DNA from: an uncultured Eubacterium sp.
Lineage (GTDB): Bacteria; Bacillota; Clostridia; Lachnospirales; Lachnospiraceae
Direction of reading: 5' to 3'
Assembly (NCBI GenBank): GCA_947642745.1
Contig: CANRTU010000042.1
Span: 1 to 40,264 of the forward strand
Length of the DNA stretch: 40,264 nt
Shown here: positions 17,199 to 24,598 of the stretch, in pieces
How the letters are laid out: each line of letters begins with the position of its first letter
How positions within the stretch are numbered: position 1 is the stretch's first letter
Program-made: the position numbers and the translations under genes
Notes under the pieces: model-generated
Seen by the model: the letters and a program-made list of their open reading frames with translations, nothing else
Told to the model about the DNA's origin: nothing
The model's database searches: none

Positions 17199-18499
17199 TG
17201 TACAAAGAACCTCTGTTTAACCGTATACTGGCATTATCCATGCAGGGCCTTTTGTATCATTGTGTTTTCTGCATGTTCTGTGACGTCCTGTTACCATATG
17301 ATCTGCCTCCGGACCTGTTTCTGCCGGCGCTGTTTGCGCCTCTGTTTTTATTCAGCATCATTCGTAATAAATGCGACAGATTTTTAGTGTTTATACTGTT
17401 GCACGCCGCAGCGGCAGGCAGTTCCATGCTGTTTGTTTCCATTCCACAAATACGTCTGGTAACCGGTATATGCACCGGCGTCATGTTTATTTTATCCATG
17501 CGTTTCCGTCTGAATCCGCTTTACCAGGGTCAGGAAGCATGTCCGCCAGCTGTTTACACACTTTTATTCTTTCTTATTTATATGATTGCGCAATTTAACG
17601 AACGGGAACAATTAATGCGGATCATCTATTATGAGACTGTTTTATATCTGATCCTGTATGCAGTTTACAAATGCTTTGATCGTACGGACAGATTTATAAC
17701 TTCCAACCGTGAGATCAGCAACTTTCCTTTAAAACAAATGAAAAGTCTGATCAGGATTTTTCTATGTATTTTTATTCTGTTTCTGGTAACCGGAATGTCC
17801 GGAATGCAAAAACTCCCATTTGATCATGCGCTGGCACAGGCTGGCGGTCTGTGCCTGATGATTTTACGGAGTATTCTTAAATTGATAGCCAGACTATTGG
17901 GAAACAGCACAACACTCCCTGAAAACCCGGCGCAAGGAAGCCGCCAGCCAGAGGCACCGTTTTTAGCCGCTGAAGAAGTATCCCCTTTTCTGCAGATCCT
18001 GGAGCAATTATTAAAGGCAGCTTTATATATACTGATAGCATATTTTCTTATCAGAACAGCGATCAGAATTTTATATGAAATATATAAACGCTTTTATGAA
18101 CACACTCAGACTGGTCATGATGAAAGTGAATTTATATGGAAAAATCCAGTCGTAAAAGAGAAACTAAAACATATTTATAAGAAAAAAGAATCTGAAGATA
18201 TTAAAAATACCAGTTATAAAGTCCGCCGTATCTATAAAAAATATATACGAAAGCAGTATGGCCGCAAATCTGTAATTCCTGCCTGTATGACACCGTCAGA
18301 ACTGGAAGCCTGCCTGGCTGAAGAACTGTTAAAAAGTAAACATCCATCTCAACGGCAGACTGAACATTTAGTTCAGAATATGTCCGCTACGAAGCAGCGC
18401 CTGGAGATATACGAAAAAGCCCGATACAGCCAGTGGGAATGCAGCAGGCAGGAACTGGAACATATAAAACTAAACATCCGGGAGCAGAACCGGCATTAA
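17198..18499 (+). CDS. Membrane protein, TgpA-like with a C-terminal DUF4129-type region
   Basis: The N-terminal half of this 433-residue protein holds about six membrane segments. A further segment near 285 leads to a basic cytoplasmic tail. The tail (VRRIYKKYIRKQYG, then CMTPSELEACLAEELL and EIYEKARYSQ) resembles DUF4129, the tail of TgpA transglutaminases. The transglutaminase domain with its Cys-His-Asp triad is not visible between the membrane part and the tail, so this is a shortened or catalytically empty version. GGGAGG lies ten bases before the ATG, which overlaps the DUF58 stop by one base, indicating coupled translation. Confidence 0.75.
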   Translation: MYKEPLFNRILALSMQGLLYHCVFCMFCDVLLPYDLPPDLFLPALFAPLFLFSIIRNKCDRFLVFILLHAAAAGSSMLFVSIPQIRLVTGICTGVMFILSMRFRLNPLYQGQEACPPAVYTLLFFLIYMIAQFNEREQLMRIIYYETVLYLILYAVYKCFDRTDRFITSNREISNFPLKQMKSLIRIFLCIFILFLVTGMSGMQKLPFDHALAQAGGLCLMILRSILKLIARLLGNSTTLPENPAQGSRQPEAPFLAAEEVSPFLQILEQLLKAALYILIAYFLIRTAIRILYEIYKRFYEHTQTGHDESEFIWKNPVVKEKLKHIYKKKESEDIKNTSYKVRRIYKKYIRKQYGRKSVIPACMTPSELEACLAEELLKSKHPSQRQTEHLVQNMSATKQRLEIYEKARYSQWECSRQELEHIKLNIREQNRH

Positions 18500-18595
18500 A
18501 ATATTTATGATAAATCTGCCTGAATATAAAGCAAGGTATTTCTGGTTTACATATATTGGAATAGAATAATTATATATTCTGTCGAAACGTAGCAT

Positions 18596-18624
18596 GTATA
18601 AAAGTTCTTATATTACAAATACTA
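18596..18624 (+). promoter_or_regulatory. Sigma-G-like promoter of spoVT
   Basis: GTATA (18596-18600) matches the sigma-G -35 GnATR. After 17 bases, AATACTA (18618-18624) matches the -10 form CATnnTA except for the first base. The ATG is about 42 bases downstream of the -10. In Bacillus subtilis spoVT is a sigma-G gene. Confidence 0.6.
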
Positions 18625-18665
18625 CAACAGCAAAAAGTAAAATTTGTAAATGGAGGAATTTTCAT

Positions 18666-19214
18666 ATGAAGGCAACAGGAATTGTGAGACGGATAGATGA
18701 TTTAGGAAGAGTGGTTATTCCCAAGGAGATCAGAAGGACATTACGTATCCGGGAAGGAGATCCTCTTGAAATATTTACAGACCGGGAAGGGGAAATTATT
18801 CTGAAAAAATACTCCCCCATCGGAGAATTAAGCGAATTTGCGGGCCAGTATGCGGAATCCCTGGCACAGACTACAGGTATGCTGGTATGCATTACGGACC
18901 GGGATCATGTGATAGCAGCTTCCGGAAATGGCAAAAAAGATTTTGAAGGAAAGCCAATCAGCCACCAGCTGGAATGTGTCATCGAAGACCGCAACAGCAT
19001 GGTAGCCAGCAAGGAAGAAAGCGACTTTATCAAAGTAACCCTGGATGATAACGAAGACTTTGCTTCCCAGGCAATCAGTACTATCATATGCGAAGGCGAT
19101 GCCATTGGATCTGTGATTTTATACAACAAAGACGAAAAAACTAAAATCGGAGAAACAGAAAGCAAACTGGCTATGACTGCTGCAGGTTTTCTCGGAAGAC
19201 AGATGGAACAATAA
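18666..19214 (+). CDS. spoVT: Stage V sporulation protein T, transcriptional regulator
   Basis: SpoVT is an AbrB-family DNA-binding protein that tunes forespore (sigma-G) genes and spore dormancy. The first 50 residues are the swapped-hairpin AbrB domain, MKATGIVRRIDDLGRVVIPK through EGDPLEIFTDREGEIILKKY, nearly the textbook SpoVT sequence. Residues about 55-182 form the GAF-like C-terminal domain. The 182-residue length agrees with the family. GGAGGA lies eight bases before the ATG; an upstream in-frame ATG at 18594 overlaps the promoter and is rejected. This gene is firm evidence that the organism is an endospore former or recently descended from one. Confidence 0.97.
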   Translation: MKATGIVRRIDDLGRVVIPKEIRRTLRIREGDPLEIFTDREGEIILKKYSPIGELSEFAGQYAESLAQTTGMLVCITDRDHVIAASGNGKKDFEGKPISHQLECVIEDRNSMVASKEESDFIKVTLDDNEDFASQAISTIICEGDAIGSVILYNKDEKTKIGETESKLAMTAAGFLGRQMEQ

Positions 19215-19281
19215 TCATAATAAGATACGGAATAATCACCTGAACTTCATAATTATATATAAAATTTACTTTTACTATCAG

Positions 19282-19324
19282 GTCAGACAGCGATATGAAT
19301 CATAGCATCATAGAGCTGTCTGAC
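19282..19324. terminator. Hairpin between convergent spoVT and lipoprotein genes
   Basis: GTCAGACAG (19282-19290) and CTGTCTGAC (19316-19324) form a perfect nine-bp stem with a 25-base loop. It is placed where both genes should terminate, but neither side carries a good T run. Confidence 0.4.
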
Positions 19325-19409
19325 AATAAATGGCACAGGGTGCTCAGACCTTATATACTGTTTCTACCGATGGAAACTGGCACGGATTCCAAAATCCATA
19401 CACCAGTCC

Positions 19410-20480
19410 TCAGATCTCATATTCTGTTTCCACCCCGGTAATTTCCGCTGAATCTTCCAGAAGTTTTAAGACTTTATCTTCCAGCAGACGATTTTTAATT
19501 TCTTCTTCCCCATAGTCATTAATAAATTCTTCACTGGAAGTATAATCATTTTCTTCCATATAATATGCGATACCTTTCTCATATTCCTCATCACTGATCG
19601 TAAGTTTTTCATTTTTGATAATCGCACGAACCACCAGCATACGGTTCAGCTGATCCATAATCTCAGTTTCCTTACTTTCCCCGGTAACATCAAACGTCTC
19701 ATATATAGTTTCTATATCCTGATTAAACATTTCTGCATATTCCTGATAAAAGCTTTCTACAATCTCTTCAGCTTCATCATAATCTTCCTGTGTGTACTGC
19801 AGGATGCCAGATGTATCTATCACCTGCTTTAACAGTTCCTCCTGGACAGTGTCTGTACTTTCGGTATCATATGTCTGACGGACATGTTCCCTGACTGCCT
19901 CTGTAAACTCTTCATATGTCTCGTAACCGAAATTCTTCTTTATAAACTGATCTGTAACCTCTGGTAAAACCATCATTTCGATTTTCCTGATACTGACCGC
20001 AAACTGAACAGTTTTTCCGGCAAAAGTCTCATTTACTTCCTCTTCGTCAAAATCCAGGGAAAAATTAAGCTGGTTTCCTTTGGAAACGCCTGTCAGCTTC
20101 TGATCAAATTCCGCTCCGAATTCTTCATCTCCCAGTACAAAATAGTAGTTTTTTTCCTGATCTACCGTATCTCCATCTACTGTTGCGATATAATCGGTAT
20201 ATACATAATCTCCTGCCTGTGAAGCCCGGTTCACTTTCTCATAGTCCCCATACTCTTCCAGCTGTTCCGAAATGGCATCATCCACTGCCTGCTGCGTTAC
20301 TTCATAAACTTTCTTCTCCGCCTTCAGTCCGGTATACGCCGCCAGGGACACAAATTCATCTTCGTAGACAGCATCCGCTATCTTTTTATTACCTGTAGAT
20401 ATTTTTTTACTGCCGCAGCCGCCAGCCGCCACCAGACAGACTGCCAGTAATACTGATATTAATTTCTTTTTCAAACTCAT
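19410..20480 (-). CDS. Trigger-factor-like lipoprotein (putative peptidyl-prolyl isomerase)
   Basis: A lipoprotein signal occupies residues 1-22 (MSLKKKLISVLLAVCLVAAG then GC), with the lipidated Cys22, so the protein is anchored outside the cytoplasmic membrane. The body resembles the peptidyl-prolyl isomerase and C-terminal helical parts of trigger factor: an FKBP-like stretch near 85-170 (AGDYVYTDYIATVDGDTV, GKTVQFAVSIRKI) and an acidic helical region to 356. The ribosome-binding domain of true trigger factor is absent. It probably folds or holds secreted proteins. AGAGGAGG abuts the ATG. A strong leader stem-loop lies 29 bases upstream. Confidence 0.85.
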   Translation of the reverse strand: MSLKKKLISVLLAVCLVAAGGCGSKKISTGNKKIADAVYEDEFVSLAAYTGLKAEKKVYEVTQQAVDDAISEQLEEYGDYEKVNRASQAGDYVYTDYIATVDGDTVDQEKNYYFVLGDEEFGAEFDQKLTGVSKGNQLNFSLDFDEEEVNETFAGKTVQFAVSIRKIEMMVLPEVTDQFIKKNFGYETYEEFTEAVREHVRQTYDTESTDTVQEELLKQVIDTSGILQYTQEDYDEAEEIVESFYQEYAEMFNQDIETIYETFDVTGESKETEIMDQLNRMLVVRAIIKNEKLTISDEEYEKGIAYYMEENDYTSSEEFINDYGEEEIKNRLLEDKVLKLLEDSAEITGVETEYEI

Positions 20481-20508
20481 TCCTCCTCTGAATATGATAA
20501 ACTTTCAT

Positions 20509-20545
20509 CCAGAGGATATCTGAAAATGTTCCAGATATCCCCTGG
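20509..20545 (-). promoter_or_regulatory. Strong stem-loop in the leader of the lipoprotein gene
   Basis: On the minus strand CCAGGGGATATCTG pairs along 14 positions (one G-T) with CAGATATCCTCTGG around a nine-base loop. No T run follows, so it is not an ordinary terminator; it may stabilise the messenger or bind a regulator. Confidence 0.6.
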
Positions 20546-20639
20546 AATCATACTTCATTGATTTACAACATATAGTTGTTCATCATCCTATATTCATACC
20601 AATACTAGCATGAAATTGTGTACAAAATCTGAACAGACT

Positions 20640-20695
20640 CCAGAACGTTTCTGAAAAATCATTCCTGCCAGCCGCATTGACCATAACAGACCGCA
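20640..20695 (+). repeat. Dispersed repeat copy 2 (partial)
   Basis: CCAGAACGTTTCTGAAAAAT and the following CATTCC match the left end of the 21-kb copy (CCAGAGCGTGTCTGAAAAAT then CATTCC). ATAACAGACCGCA (20683-20695) also occurs in copy 1. The internal GGGCATGAT units are missing, so this looks like a remnant or short variant. Confidence 0.55.
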
Positions 20696-21064
20696 AGGCA
20701 GAGAAAATAAAATCAGGAAATATCTGGGTTTATTTCTGGAAAAATTATATGTAATACCAGCTTTTCTATGTTATGCTAAAGTTCCACAGCGAAAGCCCGC
20801 AGTAAGCCACACCCGGTCCCGGGACGCCAGCCGGAATTTCAACATTGTCCACCATGGAATTATCCGTATCCATATTATGTGTCTTTCCAATGTTTTTTTC
20901 GTGGAGTTATCCGGCACAGGCATGGAAATCAGAGGCAGGCATGTGTATATTCTGCCGGAAACAGCCGGGAGAAGACAGCCGGGAATTATACAGCCATCCG
21001 CAGCTGATCCGTTGTTTGAAATAAAAGATAACCATGCATTATCCTATACATTCATATATAGTAC
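20696..21064. other. Intergenic stretch between two repeat copies
   Basis: No gene is supported. A plus-strand open frame of 166 codons starting at 20877 runs straight through the neighbouring repeat element, has no ribosome binding site and is considered accidental. Confidence 0.5.
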
Positions 21065-21302
21065 CAGAGCGTGTCTGAAAAATCATTCCCAGCATCTGCA
21101 CTCCCCACTTTGTACCCTGAAGGGCATGATACGGATTATTTTACCCGAATTAAGTCAATGTAGCCCGCTATATCATGCCCTTTTGGTACACCTCCTAAAT
21201 TTGGGTAAAATCCTCCATATCCTGCCCTTTAAAGTACATACTGTGAAGCATATCATGCCCTTTAGGGTACATATGCCAGAAAGCATTTTTCAAACACGCT
21301 CC
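21065..21302. repeat. Dispersed repeat copy 3: MITE-like imperfect palindrome
   Basis: Terminal inverted repeats are CAGAGCGTGTCTGAAAAAT (21065-21083) and ATTTTTCAAACACGCTCC (21285-21302). Inside, TTTGTACCCTGAAGGGCATG (from 21109) on the left faces three inverted units on the right, among them CATATCATGCCCTTTAGGGT (from 21249). ATTTTACCCGAATTAAG on the left also pairs with CTAAATTTGGGTAAAAT on the right. The whole element can fold into one long hairpin. It carries no open frame with coding character. No clear target-site duplication was found. Confidence 0.75.
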
Positions 21303-21323
21303 AAAGTGTATCTGAATGCCTAC

Positions 21324-21378
21324 TTGAGAAATGTGACAATAATGTGTAAAATAGTTAAAACAGTTAATACTGTTTAAC
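21324..21378 (+). promoter_or_regulatory. Promoter with overlapping operator-like palindrome, upstream of the class A PBP
   Basis: TTGAGA (21324-21329) and TAAAAT (21347-21352) are 17 bases apart. Directly after, GTTAAAACAGT (21354-21364) and ACTGTTTAAC (21369-21378) form an inverted repeat with one unpaired A. The palindrome covers the expected start point, the classic place for a repressor. The leader to the ATG at 21481 is about 120 bases. Confidence 0.5.
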
Positions 21379-21480
21379 TACAACAAAGGATGCTATACCA
21401 TAGTTTTAAAAATAATTAAAAGATAAGATTCACGCAGAGTGAATAAAGAATAAGTAAAGAATACATGGAGAATTAACAGT

Positions 21481-23526
21481 ATGACGAAACAAAAAAAGAA
21501 AAAAAAATACCGTGGTTTCTGGATCTTTTTTAAAATACAGCTGACGCTGCTACTGCTGCTTGGCGGAGTAATGGTCTATTACTTTGTTGGCGGATATGCC
21601 CAGACAGTACAGCAATTAAAAAGCGAGGCTGATTCACTTGTGGCAAAATCCAATACAGCCCTTTTCCGGAAAGGTGAAACAGGACTTGTATACGATTGTC
21701 AGGGAAACCTGATCAAAACCTATCAGGGTGAGAAAGATTCTTATTACATTGAATATAAAGATATTCCCGACATTGTAAAAGAAATGATGATCAGCGTAGA
21801 GGATCGTAAATTTCTAAAACACAAAGGTGTGGATTACCGTGCCATTATAAGAGCCGCCATTGCCATGCTGCGCAACGGGGAAGTCACACAGGGCGGCAGC
21901 ACCATTACCCAGCAGCTGGCAAGAAATGTCTTTCTGACCAACGAAGTCACCTGGCAGCGGAAAGTGGAAGAAATTTTTATTGCGCAAAACCTGGAACAAA
22001 AATACACGAAAAGTCAGATTATGGAATTTTATCTGAATAATATTTATTTTGGCAATGGTTATTATGGTATTCAGGCTGCGGCGCAGGGATATTTCAGTAA
22101 AAATATAGACCAGCTGGATCTTTCCCAGACCGCATTTCTGTGCGCCATACCGAATAACCCTACCCTGTATGATCCAATCAATAACAAAAACAATACGTTA
22201 AGCCGCCGCAACCATATTTTGTCTGGTATGTATGAGCAGGGACTGATTTCCCTTTCCGTGTCAAAAGAAGCTAAAAATGAACGGATCAGATTAAAACGCA
22301 AAAAAGGTGTGGAAAAGAACAATTATGTGGAAACTTATGTGAACTATTGCGCCATTCGTGCGTTAATGAAAGCGCAGGGATTTGAATTCCAGTATTCATT
22401 TGAATCTGAAAAAAAACGAAATGCCTATCACAAAAAATATGAACAGATGTACAAAGACTGTGAACGCAGTCTGTACATATCCGGTTACCGGATTCACACA
22501 TCCATTGATCTGAAGCAACAGGAAAAACTTCAGGACGCTATTGATACCGGTCTGAGTAGTTTTACAGATGTAAACGAAGAGGGAATCTTTAAACTGCAGG
22601 CTTCCGGTGTAACTATTGACAATTCCACCGGTTATGTGACTTCTATTGTAGGCGGAAGGAGCCAGGATTTTAACGGATACACATTAAACCGAGCTTTTCA
22701 GAGTTTCCGTCAGCCGGGAAGCGCCATCAAACCGCTGCTGGTCTATACGCCCGCACTGGAACGGGGCTACACCCCGGATACGCCGGTTCTGGACGCTCCG
22801 GTGGCAGAAGGTCCGTCCAATGCGGACGGAATGTATGAAGGTACGATTACCCTGCGCCACGCAGTTAAAAAATCTAAGAACACAATTGCCTGGAAAATGC
22901 TGGATGAACTGACTCCCGGCGCCGGACTGGCTTATCTGGAAGCAATGAATTTTTCCAGAATCGACGTAGAAGACAACCGCCTGCCTGCCGCTTTAGGAGG
23001 ATTTACAAACGGAGTCTCCACACTGGAAATGTCAGCCGGTTATGCTACACTTCAAAATGACGGATACTATCGTGAACCAGACTGCATTGTAAAAATAAAA
23101 GATACACAGGGCAACCTGATTTATCTGTCAGATTATGAAACAAACGATAAAAAATCTAAAAAGCAGGATGACGAAGAGAATGAAGGCACCCGTATATATA
23201 AATCTAACGCTTCCCGTATGATGACCGACATGCTTCAGACTGTAATACTGGAAGGAACCGGAAGCGGACTGGGACTGGGCGACATGCCCTGCGCCGGTAA
23301 AACGGGAACCACAAACGACAATAAAGACGGATGGTTTGCCGGATATACGAAATATTATACTACCAGTATCTGGGTAGGTTATGACCAGCCGGCAAGTCTG
23401 CCGGGACTGACAGGATCTTCCTATCCCGGCCATATCTGGCAAAATTATATGCTGTCCATTCATGAAAATCTGGAACCTGTAAGTTTTATGCCTTATATCG
23501 AACAAAAAGAAATTGATTATGAGTAA
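21481..23526 (+). CDS. Class A penicillin-binding protein (bifunctional glycosyltransferase/transpeptidase)
   Basis: This membrane-anchored enzyme polymerises and cross-links peptidoglycan outside the cell. A basic tail and membrane segment occupy residues 10-40. The GT51 domain has EDRKFLKHKGVD with catalytic Glu107, QGGSTITQQLARN (137-149) and KVEEIFIA. The transpeptidase domain has SAIK (414-417, catalytic Ser414), SKN (465-467) and KTGT (607-610). All key residues are present and the 681-residue length is typical of shorter PBP1A/PBP4-type proteins, without C-terminal extra domains. The AraC regulator follows after 38 bases on the same strand. The ribosome binding site is modest (GGAG about 13 bases upstream). 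Confidence 0.95.
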   Translation: MTKQKKKKKYRGFWIFFKIQLTLLLLLGGVMVYYFVGGYAQTVQQLKSEADSLVAKSNTALFRKGETGLVYDCQGNLIKTYQGEKDSYYIEYKDIPDIVKEMMISVEDRKFLKHKGVDYRAIIRAAIAMLRNGEVTQGGSTITQQLARNVFLTNEVTWQRKVEEIFIAQNLEQKYTKSQIMEFYLNNIYFGNGYYGIQAAAQGYFSKNIDQLDLSQTAFLCAIPNNPTLYDPINNKNNTLSRRNHILSGMYEQGLISLSVSKEAKNERIRLKRKKGVEKNNYVETYVNYCAIRALMKAQGFEFQYSFESEKKRNAYHKKYEQMYKDCERSLYISGYRIHTSIDLKQQEKLQDAIDTGLSSFTDVNEEGIFKLQASGVTIDNSTGYVTSIVGGRSQDFNGYTLNRAFQSFRQPGSAIKPLLVYTPALERGYTPDTPVLDAPVAEGPSNADGMYEGTITLRHAVKKSKNTIAWKMLDELTPGAGLAYLEAMNFSRIDVEDNRLPAALGGFTNGVSTLEMSAGYATLQNDGYYREPDCIVKIKDTQGNLIYLSDYETNDKKSKKQDDEENEGTRIYKSNASRMMTDMLQTVILEGTGSGLGLGDMPCAGKTGTTNDNKDGWFAGYTKYYTTSIWVGYDQPASLPGLTGSSYPGHIWQNYMLSIHENLEPVSFMPYIEQKEIDYE

Positions 23527-23564
23527 ATACTGTTATCAGCTACTATAAGACCGGAGAGATATTT

Positions 23565-24422
23565 ATGAACCAGCCTGGTTATAAAAAATATTTTGAAACA
23601 AGTCCCCTTGGTATATTGCTTTCTTTTTATACAACCCCGGGCGGATACCATCCATCCCACTGGCATGAAGAAACGGAATTGCTGTTTCCGCTAAATGGTG
23701 AAGCAGATATTACGGTTGAAAACCGTACCTACCGGCTTCCTAAAAAAAATGTGACTGTAATAGAATCCCACAGGATTCACAGTACGTATTCCCATGACAG
23801 TTCTTCCATGTATCTGCGTATCCGCCTGGCAAAGGAAAATCTGCGACCCTATTTTCCGGATATTACCGGTCTGCAGATTCACTGTATTCCGGATGCTGTC
23901 AGCGAGGAACAGTTTCCGGAATACTACAAAATCTGCGACCTGCTTGCGGAACTGACACGGCTTTATATGTTCGACTCGCCTTCGTTTCGCCTGGAAGCCG
24001 AAGGTCTGATTTTACAGGCACTGGCACGACTGCTGCGTTTTTTCTCCGTTTCCGGTACGCCAGACGTCACTTCCACCGATCCGCTGACCATTGAACGGAT
24101 TCGTGGAATTATCCGCTACGTGGAACAGCATTATCAGCAACCCATTTCTCTTCAGGACGCCGCAGGTTATCTGGGCATCAGCCGGGAATACTTTTGCAGG
24201 ATTTTTAAAAAAAATGTGGGCATTTCTTTCCTGCAGTATTTAAACGAAGTCCGGCTATCGAAAATATATAAAGACCTGCAGTATACCAGCCTTCCGGTTG
24301 GAGAGATTATGGAAAAAAATGGTTTTCTGAACCAGAAGCGTTTTAACCAGTCTTTTAAAAAAATGTATGGCTGTACGCCGTCGTCCGTCCGTAATTCTGC
24401 CAGACTGCAGCAACAGACTTAG
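23565..24422 (+). CDS. AraC-family transcriptional regulator
   Basis: The N-terminal half is a cupin-like sensor domain (HPSHWHEETELLFPLNGEAD) and the C-terminal 100 residues are the double helix-turn-helix: SLQDAAGYLGISREYFCRIF and VGEIMEKNGFLNQKRFNQSF. The 285-residue length is usual for sugar-responsive members. GGAGAG precedes the ATG. It lies 38 bases after the PBP gene, but no sugar-uptake or catabolic gene adjoins it, so its target is not evident. The next gene starts 176 bases later without a clear promoter. Confidence 0.92.
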   Translation: MNQPGYKKYFETSPLGILLSFYTTPGGYHPSHWHEETELLFPLNGEADITVENRTYRLPKKNVTVIESHRIHSTYSHDSSSMYLRIRLAKENLRPYFPDITGLQIHCIPDAVSEEQFPEYYKICDLLAELTRLYMFDSPSFRLEAEGLILQALARLLRFFSVSGTPDVTSTDPLTIERIRGIIRYVEQHYQQPISLQDAAGYLGISREYFCRIFKKNVGISFLQYLNEVRLSKIYKDLQYTSLPVGEIMEKNGFLNQKRFNQSFKKMYGCTPSSVRNSARLQQQT

Positions 24423-24598
24423 CCGGCCTGATACAGGTATACTCCGGATGACGCAAATAACAGCAAAATATTTCCAGTATACATTGCTGAATGTTAAGAC
24501 GCAGACAGTGAACAGCGTTATCCGCTTTTACACTGTATAGATTTTTATACATGAATGACTACTGATACAGACAAAACCGGTTGAAAAGAGGAATGTAT

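Noticed and set aside
20877..21377. A 166-codon plus-strand open frame
   Set aside because: It runs through the palindromic repeat element, has no ribosome binding site, and its translated motifs simply reflect the repeat units.
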